NCBI GenBank assembly: GCA_002355455.1
Contig: AP017375.1
Location: 3,835,640-3,899,639, forward strand
Direction of reading: 5' to 3'
Length of the DNA: 64,000 nucleotides
DNA from: Stanieria sp. NIES-3757
GTDB lineage: Bacteria; Cyanobacteriota; Cyanobacteriia; Cyanobacteriales; Xenococcaceae
The notes under the pieces are model-generated. The model was not told the origin of the DNA, did no database searches, and worked only from the letters and a program-made list of their open reading frames with translations. Shown here piece by piece: positions 25,511 through 34,349 of the stretch (position 1 is its first letter; every line of letters starts with the position of its first letter). The position numbers and the translations under genes were made by a program.

Positions 25511-26467
25511 GTGATGGAGTGGCTCAGTAACCTAATTTCTTATGGACTAGCAGCAGCAGGAGTAGTATTCGTCTCTACTTCTTCATTTCCCGTCTCCAAT
25601 AACCAACCCGATAATCTATCGGCATCGCCCGAACCTATCTCTCAACCTACTTCAACAGATACAGCTACTACCTCACCCCGAAGGCTTACCGTAACCGTCA
25701 AAGTAGCCGAACCCGCAGACCTCAAAATAGCTGAAGGTCAAGAAATTAAACAAGGGGACATCATCAGCGATCGCATCTCTGAAAAAACCCGACTCACCTC
25801 CCAACAAAAACAATTACAGCTATCACTCGACAGACTCAAAGCAGCTTCCATCACTCCACCAGCTTCTCCTGCACCAGTTCCCCCAGTTATGGCATTACCG
25901 CCTGTTTCCTATTTAGAACACGAAGCAGCAGTTGAGAAGACCAAAGCTCAGATCGCCTCTATCACTTCAGAACTCGACCTCAAGAAACAAGAAATAGATT
26001 ACTTATCTCAAGTCCCCAATCTCGACCCGATTATCCTCGAACACGAACAAACCAAGCTAGCAGAACTCAAGCAGAAGCACACCGCAGCAGTCAGGGATTA
26101 TCAATTGGCAATGGGTAAACTCCAAACTGCCAAGGATAACAGGAAATACCAAGAATACCAAGCATCCGTTACGGAAGCCCAACGCATAGAACAAATGAAT
26201 CAGGCTAGGCTTAATTACCAACAACAACTAGCAGAATACGAACAAAGATTAGCAGACAGAGAATTTCAGGTATCTCAATTACAGGCAAAGTTAAATGATG
26301 TTAATAATGCGATCGCTTCCCTTTCAGTCGTCAAAGCTCCCTACAGTGGTACGGTACGCAGGATTAAATGGATCGGTCAAGCTCCTGATGGGTCTTTATC
26401 TGCTGAAATTACTCTTATGGTGTCCAACAGCAATGGCTCAAACCTTGCCTTGTCTGACGAGCAGTAA
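25511..26467 (+). CDS. HlyD-like membrane-fusion protein
   Basis: A 318-residue protein. An N-terminal membrane segment (LISYGLAAAGVVFV) is followed by a Pro/Thr/Ser-rich stretch, a first half-lipoyl motif (LKIAEGQEIKQGDIISDRIS), a long coiled-coil hairpin (about 100-265, many Gln/Glu/Lys) and a second half-lipoyl motif (VVKAPYSGTVRRIKWIGQ). This is the order of periplasmic adaptor proteins. It lacks a long beta-barrel domain after the second lipoyl half, so it may be C-terminally shortened. The next gene begins inside its last 80 bp in another frame and encodes a TolC-like coiled-coil protein, suggesting a transport pair. Confidence 0.7.
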   Translation: MMEWLSNLISYGLAAAGVVFVSTSSFPVSNNQPDNLSASPEPISQPTSTDTATTSPRRLTVTVKVAEPADLKIAEGQEIKQGDIISDRISEKTRLTSQQKQLQLSLDRLKAASITPPASPAPVPPVMALPPVSYLEHEAAVEKTKAQIASITSELDLKKQEIDYLSQVPNLDPIILEHEQTKLAELKQKHTAAVRDYQLAMGKLQTAKDNRKYQEYQASVTEAQRIEQMNQARLNYQQQLAEYEQRLADREFQVSQLQAKLNDVNNAIASLSVVKAPYSGTVRRIKWIGQAPDGSLSAEITLMVSNSNGSNLALSDEQ

Positions 26468-27026
26468 TGATTGTGTCAATGAGTTAACCGAAAAAGCGAT
26501 CGCGTCTTCTTCCAAACTCCAGAAACTCTCAGAACGCATAACCATTATCGACGAACGGTTAAAGGTAACTGGTGAACGAATCGATTACACCAAGAAGAAG
26601 CAGTGGACTAACTATATTTCAACCAATCCAGTAGAGATCGTTCAAAACATCTTCGGTGGTGGTGGAGTTCAAAGGGATAGAATAGCTGTTGCCGATCTGG
26701 AAATCAAAACAGCCGACTTGTTAGCAGCTAAGGCGGAGTTAGAGAGACAGCAGGAAGAGGAGAAGGTAGAGATTGGAGATAAAGTATTGCATCTATTACT
26801 TGATTATGAATCTGCTTCTCGCAGACATGAGTTACTATCATCTCAATTGGAGACTTTGAACCAACAACGGGAAGTTACCAGGATTGCCTATAAGTTTGGA
26901 GGAGGAAGTACGAATCAGATATTGGGCATGGAAGATAGGCGCGATAGGTTGAGCGAACAATTGGTTGAAGTTGAGATTGAGAGATCGGGAGCGGTGAGGG
27001 AATTATGGCAGTTGATTGGATTTTAG
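26388..27026 (+). CDS. Exported coiled-coil protein, TolC-like
   Basis: About 212 residues from ATG 26388. The first residues MGLYLLKLLLWCPTAMAQTL form a clean signal peptide with an AMA|Q cleavage site, although this stretch is encoded inside the preceding gene in another frame. The mature part is strongly helical (EKAIASSSKLQKLSERITII, ELERQQEEEKVEIGDKVLHL, LETLNQQREVTRIAYKFGGG) and looks like half of a TolC-type helical hairpin barrel. The frame is open farther upstream, to an ATG at 26295, but that start would bury the signal peptide. Together with the adaptor upstream it may form an envelope export or conjugation-related system; no inner-membrane pump is nearby. Confidence 0.6.
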   Translation: MGLYLLKLLLWCPTAMAQTLPCLTSSNDCVNELTEKAIASSSKLQKLSERITIIDERLKVTGERIDYTKKKQWTNYISTNPVEIVQNIFGGGGVQRDRIAVADLEIKTADLLAAKAELERQQEEEKVEIGDKVLHLLLDYESASRRHELLSSQLETLNQQREVTRIAYKFGGGSTNQILGMEDRRDRLSEQLVEVEIERSGAVRELWQLIGF

Positions 27027-27079
27027 AAAAAAGCATTCTTTCACGAGTCATCTATCGAAATTGTGAGTACGCATTCAAG

Positions 27080-27994
27080 TTAAATGTCTTTTGTAGAATC
27101 AACTATTTTTTGTCGTAACCATTGATGTTGCGGATTATTGGTATTGCGCTGATGCCAAATTAGAGAAATGGTAAAACCTTCGATAGGAATTGGTGGTGGA
27201 AGCAATTTTAAGTTCATTGCTTTAGCACACTGTCGAGCCATACGGTTTGGAAGTAATGCTACACAGTTGGAACTCGCGAGTAAAAGGGGAACTGCCATAA
27301 AGTGAGGAGTAGACCAAATTACTTGTCTAAACTGTTGTTGAAGTTTTAAGATTTCATCCCCTTTTCCTTGAAAATCATCCCGCATTGAAACTAATATATG
27401 TGGTTTTCTCGTGTAATCTGCAACAGATAACTTAGTCAATGAATCATCTCCTTTGACCACGCAAACAAACTCTTCTCGATACAAACTTTCTTCAACGTGC
27501 CAGTTTTTGAGAGGTAATTCGGCATTAATAATCATATCGATGCGATTGTCATCTAAAGCATCCATGACAGTTTCCTTGTCTAGATTGCTAATCCGAATCC
27601 TAACATTTGGTGCTTGAGCATTTAGCTGTTGTAACAAATTAACCCCAATTGTTGCCTCAACATAATCACTAGCAGCAATTCTAAAAGTCTCGTTAGCCGT
27701 AGCGGGGTTGAAAGTCTCTTTTTCTAGTAAAGTTGACTGAATTTCTCTTAAAATTTGACGGAGGCGATCGCTTATTTGACGAGCATAAGGTGTAACCTCC
27801 ATCTCTCTTGAGGTACGAATTAGAATGTCATCATCCAAAATAGTTCGCAGTCTTTTCAAAGAATAACTCATTGCCGATTGACTCAGATTAAGTCTTTCGG
27901 CAGCTTTAGTAACGCTGGCTTCGGAAATTAAAACATCAAGAGTAACTAGCAAGTTTAGATCGAGTTGGCGGAGATTAGTGTAGTCAATATTCAC
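27080..27994 (-). CDS. LysR-family transcriptional regulator
   Basis: A 304-residue LysR regulator. The N-terminal winged helix (about 9-68) is clear: LNLLVTLDVLISEASVTKAA followed by LNLSQSAMSYSLKRLR. The effector domain (about 95-300) follows the NodD/SyrM-like branch: FRIAASDYVEATIGVNLLQQ, HFMAVPLLLASSNCVALLPN and QWLRQKIVD at the end. It is divergent from the SDR gene 138 bp away, the classic arrangement for a LysR regulator and its target, with a palindrome between them. Confidence 0.92.
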   Translation of the reverse strand: MNIDYTNLRQLDLNLLVTLDVLISEASVTKAAERLNLSQSAMSYSLKRLRTILDDDILIRTSREMEVTPYARQISDRLRQILREIQSTLLEKETFNPATANETFRIAASDYVEATIGVNLLQQLNAQAPNVRIRISNLDKETVMDALDDNRIDMIINAELPLKNWHVEESLYREEFVCVVKGDDSLTKLSVADYTRKPHILVSMRDDFQGKGDEILKLQQQFRQVIWSTPHFMAVPLLLASSNCVALLPNRMARQCAKAMNLKLLPPPIPIEGFTISLIWHQRNTNNPQHQWLRQKIVDSTKDI

Positions 27995-28008
27995 TGGTCA
28001 AGAATTTA

Positions 28009-28027
28009 ATATCAATAATATTGATAT
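28009..28027. promoter_or_regulatory. Palindrome in the LysR-SDR intergenic region
   Basis: ATATCAAT-AAT-ATTGATAT, a perfect 8-bp inverted repeat with a 3-bp spacer, 14 bp upstream of the LysR start and 106 bp upstream of the SDR start. Its AT-rich T-N11-A form fits a LysR-type binding site. The role is inferred. Confidence 0.55.
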
Positions 28028-28132
28028 ATATTATCTATGACATTTGTTTGACTAATATTTTCGATTTGATTAATCTACAGATATGCTCTTTAAGTCAAAA
28101 ATTGATTGACATCGAGCAAGTAGGAAAAGATT

Positions 28133-28891
28133 ATGAGTCGATTTGTAGATAAAGTTGTTTTGATAACTGGTGGCGGTTCTGGGATCGGTCAAGCTACTGC
28201 CCTGAAGTTTGCTTCTGAAGGTGCATCAGTAGTGATTGGCAATCGCAACGAAAAAGCGGGTCGAGAAACAGTCGCTCTAATTCAACAAGCTGGCGGTCGA
28301 GCTAGTTTCTATCGAACCGACGTTACGGAGAGCGAAAATATCCAAAATTTAATTAAATATACAGTCGATACCTATGGTGGGTTACACGCTGCTTTTAATA
28401 ATGCAGGGGTTGACGATCCCCAAGCAATGACTCCAGAACAAACAGAAGATACTTTCGATCTGGTGATGAACGTTAACGTTAAGGGTGTTTGGTACTCGAT
28501 GAAATACGAAATCGAGCATATGTTAGCCAATGGAGGGGGAGCGATTGTTAACACTTCCTCTATTGCAGGTTTAATCGGGTTTCCCGGTCATGCACCTTAT
28601 GTAGCTTCCAAACACGCCGTTTTGGGTTTAACTAAAACTGCTGCTTTAGAGTATGCCAAACAGGGAATTCGGATTAATGCTGTCTGTCCTGGTGCAATTG
28701 AAACTTCACTACTAGAAAACTTTACTGGTGGAGATAGTGCCACCAGAGAATACATGAAATCTCTCCATCCCATCGGTAGATTGGGTAAACCCCAAGAGAT
28801 TGCCGATGCGGTAGTTTGGTTATGTTCCGATGAAGCTTCTTTTGTTTTGGGACAGGGAATCACAGTAGATGGAGGCTTTACGGCAATTTAG
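28133..28891 (+). CDS. Short-chain dehydrogenase/reductase
   Basis: A 252-residue classical SDR. It has the nucleotide loop TGGGSGIGQA (about 11-20), the NNAG motif (about 88-91), the catalytic Ser in NTSSIAG, YVASK with catalytic Tyr and Lys, and a PG motif in VCPGAIETS. The Arg in IGNRNEKAG after the second strand favours NADP(H). It is probably the target of the divergent LysR regulator. The substrate cannot be told; this group includes glucose dehydrogenase-like and 2,5-diketogluconate-type enzymes. Confidence 0.92.
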   Translation: MSRFVDKVVLITGGGSGIGQATALKFASEGASVVIGNRNEKAGRETVALIQQAGGRASFYRTDVTESENIQNLIKYTVDTYGGLHAAFNNAGVDDPQAMTPEQTEDTFDLVMNVNVKGVWYSMKYEIEHMLANGGGAIVNTSSIAGLIGFPGHAPYVASKHAVLGLTKTAALEYAKQGIRINAVCPGAIETSLLENFTGGDSATREYMKSLHPIGRLGKPQEIADAVVWLCSDEASFVLGQGITVDGGFTAI

Positions 28892-29007
28892 AGATAGAAA
28901 AAACCGTCTAATTGTAGTAAATCCCCTCTAACAGGTATTCTTTCTACCGCCATCCGATAGCGGAAACTGCCGTCGTGATTGTAGATCTGGATTTCTGGTT
29001 TAAACAT
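28888..29007 (-). CDS. Possible 39-residue small protein
   Basis: ATG at 29007 opens MFKPEIQIYNHDGSFRYRMA ... GDLLQLDGFFYL. The composition looks like a real small beta-rich protein rather than random translation, and the frame ends on the last bases of the SDR gene. It could also be the remaining start of a longer gene. No family recognised. Confidence 0.35.
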   Translation of the reverse strand: MFKPEIQIYNHDGSFRYRMAVERIPVRGDLLQLDGFFYL

Positions 29008-29096
29008 TGTTGTCAATTCTCTCGCCGTTGATGAATGAAGGTATGCTAATTAAAGCGAGCGCGGTCGGAGAATTAATCCCTAAAATCTCTTCTTTT

Positions 29097-29903
29097 TTAT
29101 AGCCATTCAGTTTCAAAAGAATCTCGACCGTTGCCATAGATTAAATCTCCATAGGATTGCCAGAGAAATTTTTCTACTTCAGAAAGTTCTGGATTCTTCA
29201 GTAATTGAAGATTTTCATCTAATTGAGTTGATGTCTGTGGTGCAGTCAGAGCCATTCTTACTGCGGAGTTAGCGATCGCATATCGATAACAATCTGCTGC
29301 TGTAGGTATTGTCCCCTGCCAATCTTGATGACCTTTTAGTAACGAACCCCAACGAGTACAGGTAAATGCTATTACTGGAATGTCAGCACTTTTTGCTGCT
29401 GGTAGTACGTCTTCTTCAGCTTTTCGATGAGCCATATTGTAGCGGTGCATTAATACATCAATTTGTCCGTCCTCAATTAGTTTTATCGCGATCGCTCGAT
29501 TGTGAACCGTCACTCCTACATAACGAATCAATCCTTTTTCTTTCCAGGTATTAAGTTCGTCGAGAAGAGATTTTATTTGAGCTAAATCGTCAGCAGGAGA
29601 TACGTATTCGATAAAGAATACATCGACAAGATCGAGATCGAGGCGATGACGCACCCGATCTAGGTATTGGTTTAGTTCGTCCTGATTTCTACTTTCGCTG
29701 CCAGTTGCTATTAAGATTTTTTCTCGTTGCTTTTCTAATAAAGGTTTGAGTCCAGAAAGTAGACTCTCGAAGGAAAGATTGTAGAAGAAGAAGTAATTTA
29801 TCCCTGCTGCAAACGCATTTTGTATGATTCTTTCCTCCATCGACTGATTACCTGCCAAGCCGAGAATACTTGCTGGAAAGTTGTCAAGAGTGATTAGTTC
29901 CAT
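29097..29903 (-). CDS. Aldo/keto reductase family protein
   Basis: A 268-residue protein from ATG 29903. It shows AKR barrel features: LDRVRHRLDLDLVDVFFIEY (the strand before the active-site His region), RYVGVTVHNRAIAIKLIEDG, VLMHRYNMAHRKAEEDVLPA and VPVIAFTCTRWG. The catalytic Tyr of classical AKRs is in a YFFFYNLSFES-like segment and is not clearly conserved, so activity is uncertain. An upstream in-frame TTG adds ten residues but lacks a ribosome binding site. It is placed alone, with no obvious operon. Confidence 0.8.
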   Translation of the reverse strand: MELITLDNFPASILGLAGNQSMEERIIQNAFAAGINYFFFYNLSFESLLSGLKPLLEKQREKILIATGSESRNQDELNQYLDRVRHRLDLDLVDVFFIEYVSPADDLAQIKSLLDELNTWKEKGLIRYVGVTVHNRAIAIKLIEDGQIDVLMHRYNMAHRKAEEDVLPAAKSADIPVIAFTCTRWGSLLKGHQDWQGTIPTAADCYRYAIANSAVRMALTAPQTSTQLDENLQLLKNPELSEVEKFLWQSYGDLIYGNGRDSFETEWL

Positions 29904-30154
29904 TGCAGGGTAGAGCAAATATTTATGTACCAAACTCTAACACGAACCCGTGAAGTTAAAACAATTGTAACGGGGAAAACTAAGATTAATTCTCTATCAT
30001 TTTTATTCATGATTAATTGGCAAATCTTCTCTCAAGGCAAAAAACTCTTAGAGGCTATAGCAAGAGAGGATCGGGTTGGAGTGTGGTCGAGCGATCGCTC
30101 TAACTAAAAACTAAACTGCTAATTAATCTTCGTTTTGATTGATTTGTTGAATTT

Positions 30155-30467
30155 TTATAAATAATTTAACCACCAATATTTATGCTTCGATTTGTAATTG
30201 GTAAACCAGTTGCAGATTGGATAAAGAATAGCAACCATGACAAGCCACAACACATAAACATGGTGTAAATCATATCCATAATCGTCTGGCATCGCGCTAG
30301 ATAATAGGTAGGGCAGAGTGACTGCTTTAAACCCATAGTTAGGTAACGCCAATAAAATGGCAGAAAAATGTATCAACCACAGATGGAGAATATAAAAGAA
30401 TAACGGTACTCTTCCCAAAATTATTAGAGGTTTGAGAATTGGAAATCTTTTGCTTTCAAACACATAT
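30155..30467 (-). pseudogene. C-terminal fragment of a DUF1624-type membrane acyltransferase-like protein
   Basis: The segment ILGRVPLFFYILHLWLIH, with three hydrophobic helices and a terminal LWLVMVAILYPICNWFTNYK, is like the C-terminal end of DUF1624/heparan-alpha-glucosaminide acetyltransferase-like proteins. The N-terminal two thirds are missing. The frame runs on into the MITE at 30468, which supplies an artificial N-terminus, so this is not a normal gene. Confidence 0.7.
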
Positions 30468-30675
30468 CCCTCTTCTGTCACTTTCCGAAAACTTTTGTCA
30501 TTTCTAAAGTTTACAACCCTTATCAACAAAACGATTCCTTGGTTATTTACTAGTATAAATTCGTGATCGCGATCGCCTTGAAGAAAAATTTGATTACCTA
30601 TGGCTAAATCAATTGATATCATTACTTTTCAAAATCTTTTATTAATAGGAAATCTCGGAGAATGACAGAAGAGGG
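30468..30675. mobile_element. MITE copy A (208 bp)
   Basis: Starts CCCTCTTCTGTCACTTTCCGA and ends with the near inverse complement; flanked by ATAT on both sides (30464-30467, 30676-30679). A second copy, in the opposite direction, is at 35915-36121 and is nearly identical along its length. It has no coding capacity. It follows directly on the acyltransferase fragment. Confidence 0.88.
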
Positions 30676-30727
30676 ATATTGTCATTAGCGAGTAATAATG
30701 AAATAATAATCTCTTGAGAAAATTATC

Positions 30728-31123
30728 ATGATAGTTGACTCCGAGTGGGACTCCCAAAGTCCGAAATATTGGGATTCATTGGGCTGCGACCTCTGCCAAT
30801 CAGAACAAGATCGAGAAGCCCTCGCTGCTTTTGAGCGTGCGATTGAACTAGACCGCGATTACAGTAAAGCTTGGAATAACCGAGGCAATGCCCTGAGTGC
30901 CATGAAACGCTTTGCTGAAGCGCTCAATTCCTACGATAGAGCAGTCGCAATCGAACCCGAATACCATCAAGCCTGGTTTAATCGAGGGTTATTGTTGGCT
31001 GAAATAGGCGCATACGGCAATGCTATAGAAGCTTATGAGAGAGCAATCTCGATTCATGCCGATCCTCTATATCTTCATGCGAAGGCAAATATTTGGTTGA
31101 AGAAACAGCTTTTTCCTATTTGA
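30728..31123 (+). CDS. TPR-repeat protein
   Basis: A 131-residue protein with three tetratricopeptide repeats. The units begin YWDSLGCDLCQSEQDREALA, KAWNNRGNALSAMKRFAEAL and QAWFNRGLLLAEIGAYGNAI, each followed by the DRAxxxxP-type second helix. It is a protein-protein interaction module with no other domain. It sits 52 bp past MITE A and stands alone in a region of remnants. Confidence 0.85.
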   Translation: MIVDSEWDSQSPKYWDSLGCDLCQSEQDREALAAFERAIELDRDYSKAWNNRGNALSAMKRFAEALNSYDRAVAIEPEYHQAWFNRGLLLAEIGAYGNAIEAYERAISIHADPLYLHAKANIWLKKQLFPI

Positions 31124-31483
31124 TACTCGGTGACTTTATGGCGATTTTTTCAGCGAGCTAGTTCAGACATTGTAGCCATGATAGGTTAGGTATGGTTGTA
31201 GCTTGTAACAAATTTCATCATATTTTCTGTTTACCTCTGGCAATAAATTTACGGTGCATGGTTTGATTAAGCTTTCATAATTTAAAGTTGACCTCAATTG
31301 TAATTTTAGAAACTCTAAAATCTTAAAAACAGTCACTTTTGGAGCTTCACATAAATTTTCATACCTGACACAGAGGTAATCTCGATTTGGTAATGATTTA
31401 ATCTAAGTACAGTTTTTGTCCTGTACTTAGATCGATTGTATGTAATTTGCGACAGACAAGGCTGGACACAAGAAGCACAATCC
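31124..31483. other. Intergenic region with a strong hairpin
   Basis: 360 bases without a recognisable gene. The only structure I see is a perfect 12-bp inverted repeat ATCTAAGTACAG / CTGTACTTAGAT at 31401-31432 around an 8-nt T-rich loop. It may be part of an old insertion, as the IS5 element starts 55 bp later. Confidence 0.5.
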
Positions 31484-31503
31484 TATAGAACCCATTTGAG
31501 ATC

Positions 31504-32411
31504 TCACGAAGAGACTGAAAGCCGCTTAAGCATTAATCTGACGAAGCAGAGATCGATCTTGGCAGTCGCATGAGATAAAGTTCGCTCAACAGCGCGATTC
31601 TACAAGCGGAGGAAACCTCCGCGTATCTCGCGCTCAAAGTTTTTAACCAAACTTTTACAACGCTCCATCCAAGCGTTTGAGCGTTCAATCACCCAGCGAG
31701 CAACAGCAGGAACAAATCCAGATTTCCCTTGCGCTGCCTTCTCTTGTTTCGAGGGTTTGGTGGACAGTTCAAACTTGATTTTCGTCATGATCTCGGGATA
31801 AACTTGCTCCAATTGCTCAGTCAAATGTTCGGGATGATATCCGTGGTCTAGCAAAATAGTGAGCTTCGGAAGGTTAACGGGTTTTGACTGGAAATAGTCA
31901 ATATTTAGCGTCAGCATCTCAATCAATCCTGCATCATCCGAGACATTTGCTGGTGTGCAGTGGGTAAAGAAAGGAAATCCCAGTGTATCAATTGCCAGAT
32001 GTCTTTTAATCCCATTCGTGGCTTTGTAAAAACAAAAGCCTTTGGAAGCGACACTGGCATTACAGGTATTTTTCACGGCTTGAGAGTCAATGATTATTAA
32101 TGTTGTCCACTTAGGTTTTTTTTAACCTGCTGACGTACTTGTTCATGTAAGGCATTCATGAGCTTTTCAAACACCCCTACCTTTCGCCACTGCTTGTAGT
32201 GCCAATAGACAGTTGAGTAGGGAGGTAAATCTTTGGGCAAGTCTGCCCAATTACAACCATTTTTGAGTTGATAGAGTATTCCGTCAAGGATTTCTCGCCT
32301 TGTCCAATTGGCAGGTCGGGTTTGCTTCTTAGTCGGCAATATCTTAACTAACAGGGGTTCTAGAATTTCCCATTCTTCATCGCTAAGGCTACTGGAATAC
32401 TTCATGGTCAA
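31504..32411 (-). pseudogene. IS5-family transposase, two frames, C-terminus broken by a repeat
   Basis: The first frame (32097-32411, MKYSSSLSDEEWEILEPLLV, WTRREILDGILYQLKNGCNW) ends soon after an A8 run; the second frame continues with IIDSQAVKN (first catalytic Asp), LLDHGYHPEHL (second Asp) and WVIERSNAWMERCKSL (Glu). The A8 run near 32113-32121 is the kind of slippery site used for programmed frameshifting in this IS branch, so the two frames need not be damage. The true damage is a 48-bp insertion at 31590-31637 after NFER that brings an in-frame stop; past it the normal end TLSHATAKIDLCFVRLMLKR can still be read. Confidence 0.85.
31590..31637. repeat. Palindromic repeat inserted in the IS5 transposase
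   Basis: A 41-bp hairpin block (31590-31630) with inner arms GCGGAGG / CCTCCGC and outer arms GCGCGA / TCGCGC, followed by a direct copy of CGCTCAA, which also stands at 31583-31589. Removing 48 bp restores the transposase. The 7-bp direct repeat is a clear target duplication. Confidence 0.85.
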
Positions 32412-32622
32412 TGAATTTTGATACTTTCGAGAACTTTAAGTCCATACTTGGAAGATGTCAAATGGGTTCTATAACGATCTAGAGTGTAGATGTGGAAAGT
32501 TTTGTCTTGAAAGTGTTTGGTCTACGCCAAGAAATCCTCAAAATCATGCCAAACAGATACGTAGGATTGTAGACCGATGTATACATAGAGAGCGAGATAC
32601 CGATTAATAGAATTTTAATAAT

Positions 32623-33156
32623 ATGAAGGAATACGATTTTGCATTACATTTTAAATTAGCTGACCACAAAGTAGATCCAAGCATCTATGAAGATAGATTG
32701 TTTGCAGCAGGATGTGATGATGCTTTACTTGGTATAGGTCAGAGTGGATATATAGGATTAGATTTTATTCGTAGTTCTGATAGTGCGGTTGAGGCTATTT
32801 ACAGTGCAATTGAAAATGTAAAAAGCGTTATACCTGATTCTGAACTGTACTACATCTCCCCTGACGTTGTAGGTATTTCAGAGATTGCAACTATTATGAA
32901 CTGTACTAGACAGAACATACTCAAGCTAAAAAATAGTCATATAGATACTTTTCCATTTCCTATTAACAGTGATAGCAAGTCATTAAATTGGCACTTAGCA
33001 GAAGTACTCAAATGGTATCAATCGATAGGAAAAAGTATCGATAACGCCTTGCTAGAAGTAGCAGAGTTTGCAATGCAGTTTAATTTAGAAAAGCAAAATC
33101 AGAATATTAACTCCGATAACAATTTGAAAGAAAAAGCTCGTGCTTTAGTTTGTTAA
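32623..33156 (+). CDS. Helix-turn-helix DNA-binding protein
   Basis: A 177-residue protein. The N-terminal ~90 residues are a domain with HFKLADHKVDPSIYEDRLFA, AGCDDALLGIGQSGYIGLDF and AVEAIYSAIENVKSVIP; the middle (about 85-130) is an AlpA/MerR-like helix-turn-helix, VVGISEIATIMNCTRQNILK, with NWHLAEVLKWYQ as the closing helix. This arrangement is a known family of small DNA-binding proteins in accessory DNA. The target is unknown. It is intact although its neighbours on both sides are insertion sequences. Confidence 0.8.
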   Translation: MKEYDFALHFKLADHKVDPSIYEDRLFAAGCDDALLGIGQSGYIGLDFIRSSDSAVEAIYSAIENVKSVIPDSELYYISPDVVGISEIATIMNCTRQNILKLKNSHIDTFPFPINSDSKSLNWHLAEVLKWYQSIGKSIDNALLEVAEFAMQFNLEKQNQNINSDNNLKEKARALVC

Positions 33157-33299
33157 TCGCTCTTTACAAATATCTTATCTTGCTGTCTTAAAATATGCGA
33201 TCGCTGAAGTTAGGGCTAGTCCCGATAGTGTTTAAGTACAAACAGCAAACAAAAGTACACAATAATACTATTAATTTAATTTTTACCTGCGGGGACTAC

Positions 33300-34324
33300 A
33301 GAGAAGAGTAGAAAGCTTACTAGATCAGGGATTGAATGAAGCAGTCTCCCAAAAGATGAGAGACTATTATCAATAAGTTTTACTTGTTGAAATAGAAATG
33401 ATTCAACTTCCTGAATTATATAGCAAACACTTAAAGAAGCAGTAATTTATCTTGTTATTGATAGAAGCCAGTGGCGAGAAATAAATTTATTAATGGTTAG
33501 TTTAGTATATCAACGTCGAGCAATCCCAATATATTTTCGATTGTTGCCCCTTAAGGGAAATAGTAATTTAGCACAGCAAAAATCAGTTTTAGAACCAGTA
33601 TTAGCACTCTTAAAAGAGTTTAAAATTGTGGTTTTAGGAGATAGAGAATTTTGTAGCGTCGATTTAGCCAAATGGTTATCAGAAGAAGCAAAAGTCTATC
33701 TTAGCCTGCGATTAAAAAAGAATGAATATGTCGAGTTAGAAGAACAAATTTGGTTTCAATTAAAAGAGTTAAAATTAGCTCCTGGCACTGCCCTTTTTTA
33801 TGAGGGAGTTAGAGTTACCAAAACTAAAGGATATGGCAATTTTAATTTAGCCGCCAAACATTGTCGAAAATATCGTCAAAAATCAGCTAAAGAACCTTGG
33901 TATATTTTGACTAATCTTAAAAGTTTATCAGCAGCTACCAAAGCTTATTCTAGAAGAATGGGAATCGAAGAAATGTGCGCGTGATTTTAAACTAGGTGGC
34001 TATAATTTAGAAATTACTCAAGTTACCGACAACCGATTAATTGCTCTCATTTTATTAATTAGTTTGGCTGATTGTCTCGCTATTTTTAAGGGTAAATCCA
34101 TTAAAAATAAGGGGGTTTCTAATTATGTAGCTCGACCTACTGAACCTGGTCGCACCGAGCGACGGCATAGTACTTTTTCGATTGGTTTACACGCTCAAAA
34201 TTGGATAGATTCAATGATGTTTTTCCAAGATGTCATTCCAGAATTACTCCGTTTTTCAACTCAGAAAAACGACTATTATCGTCGAGGTATGAGGGCTGTT
34301 TCCCTGATCCAGTCTGCTTTATAA
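33300..34324 (+). pseudogene. IS4-family transposase remnant
   Basis: Pieces of a DDE transposase: VIYLVIDRSQW (first Asp), VVLGDREFCSVDLAKWL (second Asp), then YSRRMGIEEM, which would carry the Glu. There the frame breaks by 2 bp, and the rest follows in another frame: RDFKLGGYNLEITQ ... DYYRRGMRAVSLIQSAL. The N-terminal third (33300-33450) is degenerate with stops. Terminal inverted repeats are not clear. It is a dead element that ends next to the DUF499 fragment and may have cut that gene. Confidence 0.82.
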
Positions 34325-34349
34325 TCCTTTTTGTAGTCCCTCCAGCGAA

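Larger units (their letters stand above)
31488..32469 (-). mobile_element. IS5-family insertion sequence (about 980 bp)
   Basis: Bounded by inverted repeats GAACCCATTTGAGAT at the left and ATGTCAAATGGGTTC at the right, with TATA on both outer sides (a 2- or 4-bp TA-type target duplication, depending on where the end is set). It encodes one DDE transposase in two frames on the minus strand. The layout fits the IS427/IS1031-type branches of IS5. Confidence 0.85.

Noticed and set aside
30010-30106. Short plus-strand frame MINWQIFSQGKKLLEAIARE...
   Set aside because: Only about 32 codons, overlapping a HIP1 site, with no ribosome binding site or neighbour to support it.
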